Assembly (NCBI GenBank): GCA_963854835.1
Contig: OY978530.1
Coordinates: 41,086,251-41,150,250 of the forward strand
Direction of reading: 5' to 3'
Origin: Megamerina dolium
Lineage: Eukaryota; Arthropoda; Insecta; Diptera; Megamerinidae
Length of the DNA: 64,000 nucleotides
The position numbers were made by a program, and so were the translations under genes. Of the stretch, positions 42,560 through 55,040 are shown piece after piece (the first letter of the stretch is position 1; the number at the start of each line of letters is the position of its first letter). The notes below the pieces were generated by a model. That model ran no database searches. It saw only the letters and a list, made by a program, of their open reading frames with translations, and had not been told where the DNA came from.

Positions 42560-43021
42560 GTTTTTAGACCAGGCCCATTTGCTCAACACGAGCAAAATCG
42601 ACCCTACACCTCACCACGTCCAAATTTTGGACCTCCCCTTCCACCTAAGCCATCAGTCCCGATGGATGTAGACCGATCAATTCAAACAAGGCAGGTTAAC
42701 TATCAAAACAGACCATCGTATCCGCAAACTCAAAATTTTAGCCGCCAAGCTCAGCTATCTCCCATCGATAGATCACCGCAAAATAGCAATAACTTTAATC
42801 AAGTAAATAAGCGACCACCCTCACACAGTGTGCAACGACCCAATAAATTTCAAAGAGTCTTCAACACTGAAGCAACAGAGTATGTTACACAAGAAGATAG
42901 CGATGAAATTGTTAAATATGCAGAGGAACACCACACGGATCCCCATAATTTTGAATTCGAATACGAAGTAGAAACCGGAAACCTCGATTCCCTTAATGAC
43001 AATATTAATTTTTTAGACTAA
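42560..43021 (+). pseudogene. Errantivirus gag C-terminal fragment
   Basis: An open frame runs from upstream of ATG 42662 to TAA 43021. It is rich in Pro, Gln and Asn (PMDVDRSIQTRQVNYQNRPS) and ends in an acidic region (FNTEATEYVTQEDSDEIV). This matches the C-terminal basic/acidic part of errantivirus gag, which has no zinc knuckle. The capsid part is missing, because the sequence before 42560 is gypsy III gag. Confidence 0.75.
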
Positions 43022-43053
43022 ACTACTCCTCGTTACCATACTTTTGTTTCAAA

Positions 43054-45486
43054 ATGAAAAATGGTAATGAGTTGAAATTCTTACTAGACACGGGCTCTAA
43101 CAAAAATTACATTACATCTAAATACATCAGAAATCCCATCCCAAATAAACCTTTTTTTGCAAATTCGATTGGTGGGCCAGTAAAAATTTCTCACCATGCA
43201 TATATTGATATTTTTGGTAATGAAATAGGGAAAATAAAGTTTCATATCCTACCAAACCTAACAACCTTCGATGCTATAATTGGCAATGATACACTGAAAA
43301 GTTTGAATGCGATAATCTTCACAAACGCAAACTACTTCACACTTCTAAACAAATACAGATATCCTATCCAGCAGTTACAAATTGATTCCATCACACATAC
43401 AATGTTACGGTTAAACCATCTTAGCCCTGAGGACTGCGGAAACTTGAAAAACCTCTTTAACGCTTGTTCGAATTTATTCGCTGAACCTGATAAAAAACTA
43501 ACCTATGTTACCAATGTAAAGGCTGAAATTAGAACAAAGAGTGACAGACCGATTTATTCCAAAACGTATCCGTACCCCATGCCTTTAAAGAAGGAAATAG
43601 ACAAACAAGTTGAGGAATTGCTAAGAGATGGCATTATTCGTCCATCGAAATCCCCATATAATTCCCCAGTATGGATCGTTCCCAAAAAGGAGGACGCTTC
43701 TGGGTTGAAAAAATTTCGTATGGTAATTGATTATCGTAAGCTAAACGAAGACACCATACCAGATAAATATCCCATTCCCGATATTACTACCATTTTAGCT
43801 AACCTAGGGTCGAACAAATACTTCTCTACAATTGACCTTAAAAGCGGATTCCATCAAATTGCCCTTAATGAAGAGGATATCGAAAAGACTGCATTTTTTA
43901 TTGCAAATGGGAAATTTGAGTTCACTCGACTTCCATTTGGTTTAAGAAATGCCCCTGCTATTTTCCAACGCACCTTAGATGACATCCTTAGAGAACATAT
44001 CGGTGTATGCTGTTACGTTTATATCGATGATATAATCATCTTTAGCAAAAGCAAGAAGGAACATTTCGATAATCTGAAGATTATTTTTGACACCCTTGAG
44101 AGAGCAAATCTAAAGGTGCAATATGACAAATGCGAGTTCATAAAAGAAGAAATAGAATTTCTCGGTATTTTAGTTGGCCAAAATGGCATTCGCACGACAC
44201 AAAAAAAGGTAGAAGCAATAATAAAATTTCCAATTCCAAGAAATGTACACGATTTACGTTCCTTTTTAGGAATGACTGGACATTATCGTAAGTTTATAAA
44301 AGCATACGCAAATATTGCGAAACCTCTCACCGAAATATTAAGAGGAGAAATGGGGAGAATTTCAAAGAATATGTCAAAAAAGACACAGTTAAAATTTACA
44401 GCACAACAAGCAGAAGCATTCCAACAATTGAAAAATTGTTTAATATCAGATGATGTTATGCTTCATTATCCAAATTTCGAAAAAGCCTTCGAGCTTACCA
44501 CAGATGCTTCTAATTATGCTTTAGGTGCCGTACTTTCACAAGAGGGCAGGCCAATCTGTTTCCTTTCCAGAACACTAAGCAGATCAGAAGAAAATTTTGC
44601 AGCGAACGAAAAAGAAATGCTCGCTATAATTTGGGCATTACAGTCTCTTAAATGTTTCCTATATGGTTCAAAAAAGGTTAAAATCTTTACCGATCACCAG
44701 CCTTTGACTTTCGCACTTAGCAACAAAAATACCAATGCCAAAATGAAAAGATGGAAAGCGCAGTTAGAAGAATATAATCACGAACTCATTTATAAACCAG
44801 GCAGTACGAATATCGTAGCCGATTGCCTTTCAAGGCCACCGACATCCAATATTAATTCAGTAACGGTTCACAGTAGTGACAGCTCTTCCGAAAATTTAAT
44901 ACCCTCCGTAGAAATACCAATCAATGTCTTTAAGAATCAAATCTTCATTTCAGAAGATTCCCAAGCATCATATGAGTTCCAAATAGTTTTTCCAACTTAC
45001 CATAGACACATAATAAACAAAGAAGCTTACACTAAAGAATCGCTAAAATCACTTTTGAAAAATTATTTAAATCCAGCAGTAATTAATGGTGTTAAAACAA
45101 CAGAGACAATAATGTTGAAAATTCAAGAAATATATCCTTTACATTTCGCCAATTACAAGATTCGCTTTACACAATTAACAGTAGAAGATATAACTAATAC
45201 AGAAGATCAAGAAAGGATTATTATTGAAGAACATAATCGTGCTCATAGAAACGAAAAGGAAAATAGAATGCAGATACTAGGAAAATATTATTTCCCCGCT
45301 ATGGCGAAAAAAATTAAAAAAATTACACAACTGTGCAAAATTTGCAAAGAAAATAAATATGAACGACATCCAAACAATCCGAAATTACACCTTTACCAGA
45401 ATATCCAGGACATACCATCCATATTGATATTTTTTCAACAGATAAACATAAAGTACTCACTTCTATTGACAAATTCTCCAAGTTAG
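43054..45486 (+). CDS. Errantivirus pol: protease, RT, RNase H, start of integrase
   Basis: An 810-codon frame. The protease has FLLDTGSNKNYI near residues 9-20. RT motifs run from MVIDYRKLNEDTIPD through YFSTIDLKSGFHQIAL and LPFGLRNAPAIFQ to the catalytic CYVYIDDIIIFS near 325-335. RNase H has FELTTDASNYALGAVLSQ and IFTDHQPLTFAL. The integrase zinc segment has HNRAHRNEKENRMQIL with CKICKENKY. A frameshift near 45410 diverts the last residues, and the integrase core is in the next entry. It starts 33 bases after gag ends, in another frame, as is usual where a frameshift joins gag and pol. Most domains look intact. Confidence 0.9.
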   Translation: MKNGNELKFLLDTGSNKNYITSKYIRNPIPNKPFFANSIGGPVKISHHAYIDIFGNEIGKIKFHILPNLTTFDAIIGNDTLKSLNAIIFTNANYFTLLNKYRYPIQQLQIDSITHTMLRLNHLSPEDCGNLKNLFNACSNLFAEPDKKLTYVTNVKAEIRTKSDRPIYSKTYPYPMPLKKEIDKQVEELLRDGIIRPSKSPYNSPVWIVPKKEDASGLKKFRMVIDYRKLNEDTIPDKYPIPDITTILANLGSNKYFSTIDLKSGFHQIALNEEDIEKTAFFIANGKFEFTRLPFGLRNAPAIFQRTLDDILREHIGVCCYVYIDDIIIFSKSKKEHFDNLKIIFDTLERANLKVQYDKCEFIKEEIEFLGILVGQNGIRTTQKKVEAIIKFPIPRNVHDLRSFLGMTGHYRKFIKAYANIAKPLTEILRGEMGRISKNMSKKTQLKFTAQQAEAFQQLKNCLISDDVMLHYPNFEKAFELTTDASNYALGAVLSQEGRPICFLSRTLSRSEENFAANEKEMLAIIWALQSLKCFLYGSKKVKIFTDHQPLTFALSNKNTNAKMKRWKAQLEEYNHELIYKPGSTNIVADCLSRPPTSNINSVTVHSSDSSSENLIPSVEIPINVFKNQIFISEDSQASYEFQIVFPTYHRHIINKEAYTKESLKSLLKNYLNPAVINGVKTTETIMLKIQEIYPLHFANYKIRFTQLTVEDITNTEDQERIIIEEHNRAHRNEKENRMQILGKYYFPAMAKKIKKITQLCKICKENKYERHPNNPKLHLYQNIQDIPSILIFFQQINIKYSLLLTNSPS

Positions 45487-46130
45487 CTGTAGTAAAGAAA
45501 ATAGATGGAAAAAGTATCGAAAATATAAAGAAACCATTAAGAGAAATAATATTTTACTTCGGCGTACCCAAATCAATAGTTTTTGACAATGAGAAAACAT
45601 TCAATTCACAACCAATAAAATTTATGTTAGAAAATGAGCTCAGTATAAATGAGCTCACTGCTCCACCCTATAAAAGTGAGGTAAATGGACAAATAGAAAG
45701 ATTCCATTCTACTTTATCAGAAATCATGAGATGTTTAAAACAGGAATATCCCTATAAAAGTTTTGACGAGCTAATGGAATGTTCCGTGAACGAGTACAAT
45801 CACTCCATCCATTCTGTCACGGGGAAAAAACCCGTCGATTTATTTTTTGGCAGACCCACTTCAGCTAATCCCAATAATCGAGATGAGATTATAAAAAGAA
45901 ACTTCGAAAAACTAAAAACAGCCCAAGAACAGGATTTAAAATATCACAACAAAAACAGGCAGGAAACAATTAACTATAAAACAGGTGATAAAATTTTTGT
46001 TAAACAGAATAAGAGACTTGGTACCAAACTTTCAAAAAGATATAAACAAGAAATAGTTAAAGAAAATAGGCATTCTACCGTAACAACAGAATTAGAGAAA
46101 ATAGTTCATAAAGACCGCATAAGAAACTAA
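45405..46130 (+). pseudogene. Errantivirus integrase core and tail, out of frame with pol
   Basis: The frame shows the first catalytic Asp context HIDIFSTDKHKV, the second VFDNEKTFNS and the Glu context VNGQIERFHSTLSE. The tail follows, with YKTGDKIFVKQNKRLGTKLS. ATG 45624 is only the first methionine; the homology starts near 45405. The end (RHSTVTTELEKIVHKDRIRN) is typical of errantivirus pol. Integration of the cDNA would be its role. Confidence 0.83.
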
Positions 46131-46245
46131 TCAAAACCTCATTTCTAGATTAATCGGTTCCCTAAATCTTCTATGCTACGGTTCGGTTGAGGTACTAGAT
46201 TACTCTCAATCCGAAATCGTCACCATCGAGGATGGGATCGGGAAA
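46131..46245 (+). other. Pol-env intergenic and env leader
   Basis: An open stretch between the pol stop and the first clear env frame; the env signal peptide region may lie here (LIGSLNLLCYGSVEVLDYS) but no start can be fixed. Confidence 0.4.
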
Positions 46246-47681
46246 ATGCAAACGGGAACATACAGGATACTTCATATCATTAATCTCACCGAATATGTCA
46301 CTATCATAGAAGACGTAAAAACTAATTTTGGCAGAAACATCCCAGCAGCGCATCCATTATACCCATTTATAACAGAAGAAATCAATAACGTAATCGCCAC
46401 TATTAACAACATCCTACCAAAAAATAGAAATAAACGTTCATTAAACTTCATCGGTTCAGCTTGGAGATGGGTCGCAGGAAGCCCTGATCATGATGATCTT
46501 GTAGCCATTAACAGTAAATTTGAAGAAATTATCGAAAATAACAATCAACAGTTAGTAATAAATAAAAACATTTTTGAAAGAATAAACAATATTACCCAGA
46601 TAAGCAATTCAATAATAAAAACACTTAAAAGTAGTAATGGATTCGAAACCTTACTAATACTCCTTATAAATTCAAAATTGACATAATAAAGGAAGAAATA
46701 GAAAACATTAATAGAGCAATTCATCTTACTAAAGCTAATATTATTAACACCTTTATAATATCAAATGAAGAAGTTAACAAAATAAATCAAATATTTTTAG
46801 AAGAAAACATGCCATTTAATTCTTTAGAGGAATCATTAAATTTTGCTGATATTCAAATTGCTATAAAACAAAGCATACTAATTTACATTTTAAAAATACC
46901 CAAAACCGGAAACGAAAATTGTAATTATATTTTGATAAAACCTTTAAACAGAAACGAAAAAATTTTAAAAATAGGATATGAAAAAGCAATGAAATGTAAC
47001 AAAAATTATTATGGGGTAGAAACCGATTGCAAATTAATAAATGAGATAAGAATATGTAAACAAAACGAAATCATTGACTTAGAGAACGAAAAATGTATAA
47101 AAAATTTATTAGAAAATAAACCATATGATTGTATTGTAACAAACACCGAGCACATCAAAGAAATTGAAGAACTAAACAATGGATTAATTTTGTTAAATAA
47201 CTTCAAAGGAAGTTTCACTTGTAACAACAACACACAAAGTTTAAAAGGTTCATATTTAATAAGATTTTCTAATGAAACTATAAAAATTAATGACTTAAGT
47301 TTTACAGCTTTAGAAACACACAGCTTGAGACCATTGCCTGCGCTAATTCAGCATTCGAATTCTCGTTCCGAGTTCAATGAAGTATTGTCTTTGAAATTCA
47401 TGAAGGAGCTAAATATTCGGAATATTAAGAAAATTAGCTCCTTAGACTTATTAGTGAAATCCAGCATGTTCACACATTTCGGGCTTCTAGCCCTAATCAT
47501 AACCACAATTATATTCATTAAATGTAAGAAACGTAAGAGTTCTGGAATTATTATTCAAAATGTAGAAGCACCCCAAATGGCAAAGAATGATCTAAAGAAA
47601 GCAGCAAGACATAAAAGTCTAAACGACTTACCATTTTTGAACCCAATCGGGGACGATTGGAATTTCGGGGGGAGGAGTTAA
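46246..47681 (+). pseudogene. Errantivirus env, broken
   Basis: The first frame (46246-46686) contains a furin-type site KNRNKR followed by SLNFIGSAWRWVAGSPDHDD, the conserved motif after cleavage in insect errantivirus envelope proteins, and a coiled-coil-prone region. It ends at 46686 by frameshift. The second frame (46809-47681) holds the cysteine-rich ectodomain, a transmembrane helix HFGLLALIITTIIFIK with a basic KCKKRK after it, and a cytoplasmic tail ending in the LTR edge. The bases between are open in another frame. In active relatives env mediates membrane fusion; here the frame is broken and the element lacks its 5' half. Confidence 0.8.
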
Positions 47682-48057
47682 AGGAACATTTTACAAATCC
47701 CTTTCCCACACAATTTTGCTGACGATCACATCAGCAACTTGTGCAGAGCATTCCAATGTAATTGGAATGCGCTGCACTTAGTTTCATAAAGACAAACATA
47801 TCAAGTAGCGCTACACGCGCAAAGTCATTTTCGCTGATTAAACATGGTACGACTCAAGCGAAGGTTAGGAACAAGGTAGCTTAGCCGTAAGCAAGTAGTC
47901 TAAGTTTGTAATTGAACAAAGCACATCGTGCTGCTAAATAAAGACTAACTCCTTTCATAACAACCCGTTGTTTTAATTTAGTCTAAGTTTGTAATTGAAC
48001 AAAGCACATCGTGCTGCTAAATAAAGACTAACTCCTTTCATAACAACCCGTTGTTTT

Positions 48058-48061
<4 letters not shown>
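47667..48061 (+). repeat. Errantivirus polypurine tract and 3' LTR with internal 83-bp duplication
   Basis: GGGGGGAGGAG precedes the LTR start AGTTAAAG at 47676; the env stop lies within the LTR's first bases. The segment TAGTCTAAGTTTG to GTTTTAATTT is repeated exactly in tandem (47896-47978, 47979-48061), giving two AATAAA signals. No target duplication can be assessed because the 5' LTR is absent. Confidence 0.82.
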
Positions 48062-49645
<1,584 letters not shown>

Positions 49646-50692
49646 ATAAGGAGCGCGTCGAATAAAATTGTCCGTTACATTTCTTCCCATAATGTGCTAT
49701 TGAAAGATTCAAAATAAAAAATCTTTATCTTAGTAGCTCTGATTTAAATGTCAGAAAATATTATGTGCCAGTTATGGACAATAAAAATCTTCTAACACGA
49801 ATATGGCAAACGAAGTGTAAGTGCGAGAAAATATTATTAAAATATTTCAAAAGCAACCTCACTGGTCATTTAAAAAAATTGCCAAAGAGGTAGAGGCTAA
49901 CCCTAAAACCATTTCTCGCATTATTAAACGCTTTAAGGAAGAACCGCGTATTGATCGGAAGAAAGGCTCTGGTAAAAAGAAGGGGCCACATGACCGTGAA
50001 AAGGCGAAGAACGTTGTGATAATTTTGAAATCCAAATATTTCGGGAAGGTAATTGGAGGGAAGGCTGATTGCTCAGAATCTTTTGTGCGCAGGACTAAGA
50101 AGGAAGCTGGACTGAAGACGTACAAAGTGCAAAAAGTTCCGGGTAGAAACGCCGTCAAGAATGAAACCGCAAAACAACGAGTTAAAATGTTGAACCAATA
50201 TTTCGTGAAGAAATTTGAATTCTGCATAATGGACGAGGAGACGTATGTTTTAGCGGACTTTTCCCAGCTACCTGGTCAGGAATTTTATACATCCGATTCT
50301 CGAGGAAATGTTGCTGAAAAATTCAAAGCCAAAAAAATTAGAAAGTTCCCAAAGAAATCCCTTGTTTGGCAGGCAATTTACAGTTGCGGCAAAAGGAGCA
50401 GCACACTCGTGACATCGGGTACAATAAACAGCGAAAAATATGTGAACGAATGCTTGCAAAAAATATTGCTCTTATTTTTGCGCCAACATGTTACTACAGT
50501 AAAACGGCCTTAGAGTGGTTCCAAAGGAAAGAAGTGGTTTTGGTGCCTAGAGAAGCCAATCCACCAAACTGTCCAGAACTAAGGCCGATTCAGAGATACT
50601 GGGCTTTAGTAAAAAGAGAGATGAAAGCAACAAAAAAAGTGGCCAAAGACCTTCAAGACTTCAGAAGAAAGTGGTCTGCAGCAGCTTTGAGG
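49646..50692 (+). mobile_element. ITmD37E-type Tc1/mariner element, truncated
   Basis: A plus-strand transposase between the pogo remnant and the LOA/I LINE. No terminal inverted repeats were identified; the right end is cut by the LINE start near 50693. Confidence 0.7.
49821..50692 (+). pseudogene. ITmD37E-like transposase, catalytically dead
   Basis: The frame at 49821-50513 begins with a helix-turn-helix (WSFKKIAKEVEANPKTISRI), a basic linker, and the first catalytic Asp in MDEETYVLADFSQLPGQEF. It continues as KKSLVWQAIYSCGKRSS and YVNECLQK. The rest is in another frame (50470-50690): YYSKTALEWFQRKEV and NPPNCPELRPIQRYWALVK. The region that should hold the second Asp is deleted just before YYSK, and the third acidic residue, Glu in relatives, is Gln here. 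I identify the family from the LPGQEFY and NPPNCPELRP motifs; the 37-residue spacing cannot be measured in this copy. Confidence 0.78.
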
Positions 50693-51246
50693 GTCCCCTT
50701 CTCTGGTAGTCACCTTGTCGTGGTGTAGGGGCTTAAATGAGCTGGAACTTGGCATATGAAAGACCATAGTCAGCACGTAAACTAAGTACTACCTACGACG
50801 CATTGGTTGAAAGTAGTTTACTACGATTCCTGGTCAGTCGTTAAGGGCTTGCTAGCAGTCCGAATGGCTTTTATAGCGTCTCGGGGAGTAAGCAGATTCC
50901 CTGCCTAGACACTAGCAAATTGGTCCGCCCTTAGGGGAAGTACGGCTATTATTTCTGACCAATAGCTCATTTTCAGTACGGTCAATTCTCTGCTGGATTT
51001 GGGTTGCCAAATAATCGTCCGGGCGAGAAGGAAAACTCCCAAGTCAGAGTCCGCTCATGCTACAGACTGTTAAGGCCTAGTCTTGACAGTCTGTGGCATG
51101 GACCGACTCATAAATGACCTAAAATAACCCCGTAAAATCGCGGTGGAATAGCTATGCCTGCGAACTTGCTTGACGGGGTAGAGTCAAGCATAATAGGGAA
51201 CTCCGTACAGGGTCTGGTGATCCTACTGTTTTAATTTGCCTTCCCA
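50693..51246 (+). other. 5' UTR of the LOA/I LINE
   Basis: This GC-richer stretch starts GGTCCCCTTCTCTGGTAGTC and has no long ORF. It contains an imperfect inverted pair, ACAGACTGT and ACAGTCTGT, near 51062 and 51084. It probably carries an internal promoter in the intact element. Confidence 0.5.
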
Positions 51247-52723
51247 TTGGGGGTACCCATGGGTGACCAAAATGCAAGTTTTAATCAAATACGAGATCTT
51301 ATGGATTCTAAATTTGAAAAACAAAATATGGACTGCACACCTTTAAAGGTGCAAAACGAGGGTGAAAGCCTAAAAATTTCAGTGAACGAGGGGGCACTTG
51401 GTCTAAACGTCACTGAAATTACAGTCCACGATCAGCTGGAGGGGGCATCAGGTCCCATATCCACTGAGAACATGGACCAAGACCAGTCGGAGGGGGCATG
51501 CGGCCCTTCTTCCGACAGTGTTGAAGGGTGGACGTCCAACTTAGCCAGGAGTCGGTTGGACCTCACATCACACCTGAGGAGGAACGCGTTCTCCTAAGGG
51601 AAGACTCCTAAACCGACAGGGTGAAGCTGTCTGGGGCTGGACGCAAGCGGCTGAAGGCTTTACTTGCCAAGGGCATACCGCTGGAAACAGCAATGTCCTT
51701 GGCGGTAAAGCCTATTGGGGTAATTGCGACCAGCGACGTACAGACGACCCCGAAGAGATCCCGATCGGATGACTCCTCTCCGACATCGAGCTCCAAGCCG
51801 ACAAAGCGATTTGCATCTGAGGGTAGGGTTGATAGACCATCAACAGTACCTTCGACTGCTTTCGCTGTGCCGGCCTGCAGGGAGATGGAGGCGGTGGCAG
51901 CGGTGGCTTATAAAGGAGTGGCTCCACAAATCGCCCCTGTGGGCGTTCTCTGTTCGAAGCCAACTCTGGCTGAAGCTGTCCGCTCTAAGATGGTCGGGGT
52001 TATCCCAAACAATTTCCCGGAACAATTTCTCTGAGGACCATATGCCCTGGCAAGGTGCAGAAATGCATCATCGACAGGGTCTACGAGTCCCGCGGTGGCC
52101 CGGTGAAGACTCACTTTGCAGGCTATGGTTTTAAGCCCGGATGGTTAACTATTAAATGTCTGGACGACGAGACTGAGGCCTGGTTGAAAGAGATGCTAGC
52201 AGCCCTGAAGCCATGGGAGGGGGCCGATTTAAAATTTGTGGACGAGGCAGAAGTGCCGAAGGCCAAAATCTTTGTCGAATACTTCCCTGGCTCAGTATCG
52301 TGGCAAAATGACCGAATTCTGTGGCAGATTGAGTCACAGAACTTGGACATTTCTGTCAGCAAATGGAGGGTGCTAAATAGGCTTCACAAAGGTGACCTTG
52401 TCGAGCTAGTAGTGGCCCTGGACCCACAGTTTTCGGAAGTGGTCGAAAAGCTGGGCAACAAAGTCTTTTATGCCTTTGGCAGTGCCCAGCTAAGACCCAG
52501 ACTTAAGGGTAACAGGGCAAAAGTCAAGACTGTTGCTGAAGAGCAACCTTCGACCTCGGCGGTGGCTCGTGCGCAAGCACATAGCCGAAAGCTGAAAACG
52601 GTTTCCACCACCGCAAAGCCAGCACCGATAGCAGAGAAGGGCACCAGTTCCCGGCGTCCAAAACCATCTCGAACGAAAGGATCCGGAGGCCAGGGAAACT
52701 TTGCGAAGCACGAAAGGTGGTAA
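51247..52723 (+). pseudogene. LINE ORF1 (nucleic-acid-binding type), fragmented
   Basis: Frames 51247-51597, 51621-52034 and 52055-52723 appear to be one ORF with frameshifts near 51595 and 52035. The first part is acidic with repeated EGASGP/EGACGP phrases. The second part has KLSGAGRKRLKALLAKGI. The third has YESRGGPVKTHFAGYGFKPG, WLKEMLAALKPWEGADLKFV and a repeat of tryptophan- and glycine-containing segments, which I associate with the DUF4780-like domain of arthropod LINE ORF1, and a basic tail. Function in the intact element would be RNA binding. No CCHC is seen. Confidence 0.65.
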
Positions 52724-52771
52724 GGTCTGAAGGGGCCAATCTGGGAAATAATTTCCCAGGCTCCACCTCGA

Positions 52772-53394
52772 ATGCATACTAGCTGTTGGAGGCAGCTCAA
52801 ATGCCTCCAAATAAATCTCCACCGGGCAATAGCAGCCTCATATAGACTCAGTGCCATGGTGGAACAAAATTGTCTGGACTTTGTGGTCATCCAAGAACCA
52901 TGGGCCGCAAATGGACAAATAAATGGTCTGCAGACAAAAACATGTAAGTTGATCTACGACGTAAGTGCTGACCGACCCAGGGCAGCGTTACTCATCAACA
53001 AAAATATTAAATTTCTTTCAATTTCAGAGCTCCTACAACGTGATCTGGTGGCGATACAGGCAGAAGTGCCCAGTGCCAGAGGAAGAAGAATTGTAATACT
53101 GGCCTCCTTGTTCCTTCCTGGTGAAGATTCGGGGGAGACGGTGTCCCAGGAGCTTCAGCAGCTCATGGGTTACTGCCTCACTCGGAATCTTCAATGGGTG
53201 ATGTGTTGCGACGCTCATGCACATCATACGGTATGGGGAAGCACGGATACAAACACTCGAGGTGAGTAAATTTTTACATTTCATTACTACTAACAACATT
53301 GTGGTGTTAAATAGGGGAAATGAACCAACTTTTGTAAATGCAATCAGGGGGGAGGTGTTAGATCTTACTCTAACCAGTGCATTTACATTCTGTC
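52772..53394 (+). pseudogene. LINE ORF2 endonuclease fragment
   Basis: The frame at 52772-53269 shows an AP endonuclease: LKCLQINLHRAIAAS, LDFVVIQEPWAANGQI (catalytic Glu), PRAALLINKNIKF and CDAHAHHTVWGST. After a small frameshift at 53270 it continues as LNRGNEPTFVNAIRG and VLDLTLTSAF. It then ends, and no RT follows. The HHTVWGS form and PTFV/LDLTL motifs are typical of the I/LOA/R1 group. Confidence 0.77.
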
Positions 53395-53736
53395 AAATAA
53401 GTACCCAGAAATTCTCATTTTTAATTTTCCCTCTGAGAATATTTCAAAAATTTTTTTCCCAGGTTGGCATAACTGTCAGCCACTATTCTGTGAATTTTTA
53501 TTGCTATGTGTCATTTAGTTTGGTTACGGCGTCATTAGGAACAAGTCAACCTTTTGTGTGCGTTGCGATGTCTTCTCGCCCCTCTTTGAACGATTTATAC
53601 CAATCGTAAACTTGAGTTTTCGACATGGTTGAATCACCAAATGTTTTTTTTCAACATTTCCAAAGTTTTGGCACAAGAAATTTCGTTTGAAATATCACAC
53701 AAACTCTTTGTTCGATATTTTTATCCATAGTAAAAA
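53395..53736 (-). mobile_element. Mariner fragment (transposase N-terminus)
   Basis: On the minus strand from ATG 53728, the frame reads MDKNIEQRVCVIFQTKF, then after a stop FGDSTMSKTQVYDWYKSF and KEGREDIATHTKG. This is the helix-turn-helix part of a mariner transposase. The catalytic region is missing, and 53395-53530 has no clear frame. It separates the LINE from gypsy I sequence. Confidence 0.65.
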
Positions 53737-54561
53737 TCGCTAAATTTGATTTAGCTGATTTCTTTGCTTTTTCTTGATTTTCCCTTACTAACTCGTGTGA
53801 CCTTTGTAGTTGGTATTTTAATACTTTATTTTGATCATCTGTATTGTACACTGGTGATCTTTTTGTTTTTAGGTTTGTCGGCATATCGATACTGAAACCG
53901 TATAGGACACTGAATGGTGTACGTTTCGTCGAAGTATGTATGGTGTTATTGTGTACGTGCATCGCTGATGCTAACCATTGGTCTCAATTTGACCCATCTT
54001 CTTTAACAAAACTCCTAAGATATTCTGCTAAAGGTCTGTGGCTCCTTTCTAAAGAACCATTTGCTTGTGGATGGTGCGGTGTTATATGCAGTTTTTTAAC
54101 ACCCAGTATCTTGCATGTATCAGAAAACAGTTTCGAAGTGAAATTTGTACCATTATCAGTCACTAAAATTTTTGGTATGTTATATCGCGCAATAACTTCG
54201 TTGTAAAACGCTTTTGCTACCGTGCTAGCTTCAGCATCTGGTATAGCTACACAAATAAAAAATTTGGAAAAATCATCTTGAAATGTAAGTATGTATTTGT
54301 TTCCAGATGTTGTCTCTGGAAGAATTCCTACCATGTCCATATATACCTTTTCAAATGGCTTAGATGGTGTATCAGTTAATATCATTGGCATTTTCGTGAG
54401 TCTTGAGCTCTTATTAGTTTGACATTTTTAACATATTCTTTAATCTGGCTTCGCATACCTTTCCACTTGTACTGTCTTCTAATCCTGAAATAAGTTTTCA
54501 AAGCACCCTGATGCCCTCCTAAAGGTGAATCATGGAAGTTGCGAAGTATTGTCGATATATC
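53737..54561 (-). pseudogene. Gypsy I integrase, third copy
   Basis: The minus-strand frame 54391-53984 holds the integrase core: KVYMDMVGILPETTSGNKY with the first Asp, ILVTDNGTNFTSKLF with the second, and HPQANGSLERSHRPLAEYL with the Glu. Upstream (54561-54410) is the zinc-binding segment (FHDSPLGGHQGALKTYF, KWKGMRSQIKEYVKN). Downstream (53962-53740) HNNTIHTSTKRTPFSVLYGF continues to a break. This is the best preserved integrase core of this family in the window, but no full element surrounds it. Confidence 0.8.
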
Positions 54562-55030
54562 TAAACCTTTTGTGTTAACAACAGATGCCAGCAACGAGGC
54601 TGTAGGTGCAATTCTATCGCAAGGTGAAATTGGAAAAGATAGACCAATAGCCATTGCGAGCAGGGCGCTCAGTGATACTGAAAAAAGGTATTCTATCATC
54701 GAAAAGGAATTCCTGGCCATCGTGTGGGCTGTGAAGAATTATCGAGTTTATCTACTCGTAGACCATTCAAAGTCTTCACTGACCATCAGCCCTTACGTGG
54801 AATTGCCAATTTGAAAGATCAGACATCACTTTTAGCACATTTCAGACATAAACTAGCCGAATTTGGCGAGGAATAAAGTCGACGAAACTGAAAGCCAAGA
54901 AGAGCCTGAAGAAAGCTCTGATGATGAATTAGAACTAGATGAAAATGCAGAAAATCAGGAGAACAAGAATGCGGAACTTCTCACTGATAAGAAGGATATA
55001 TCGACAATACCTCGCAACATTGCAAAAAAA
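53737..55030. mobile_element. Gypsy I-related copy with internal inversion
   Basis: The left part (53737-54561) is minus-strand integrase closely matching 25090-25690. The right part (54562-55030) is plus-strand RNase H and linker of the same family. The boundary base string GAAGTATTGTCGATATATC (54543-54561) is the near inverse of GATATATCGACAATACCTC (55002-55020). Confidence 0.75.
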
Positions 55031-55040
55031 AAAAGAAGTT
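54539..55040 (+). pseudogene. Gypsy I RNase H and linker, inverted
   Basis: The plus-strand frame shows VLTTDASNEAVGAILSQGEI, RPIAIASRALSDTEKRYSI and EFLAIVWAVKNYRVYLL, then after a frameshift FKVFTDHQPL-type sequence and an acidic linker (ESQEEPEESSDDELELDENA) that normally leads into the integrase zinc segment. The catalytic Asp altered to Tyr in the other two copies seems retained here. The strand is opposite to the adjoining integrase. Confidence 0.75.

Larger units (their letters stand above)
50693..53394 (+). mobile_element. LOA/I-group non-LTR retrotransposon, 3'-truncated
   Basis: A GC-richer plus-strand LINE: 5' UTR 50693-51246, a fragmented first ORF 51247-52723, the endonuclease of the second ORF 52772-53390, then a break. 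RT is absent. Because LINEs usually lose the 5' end, the missing 3' end implies later deletion or interruption. Confidence 0.75.
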
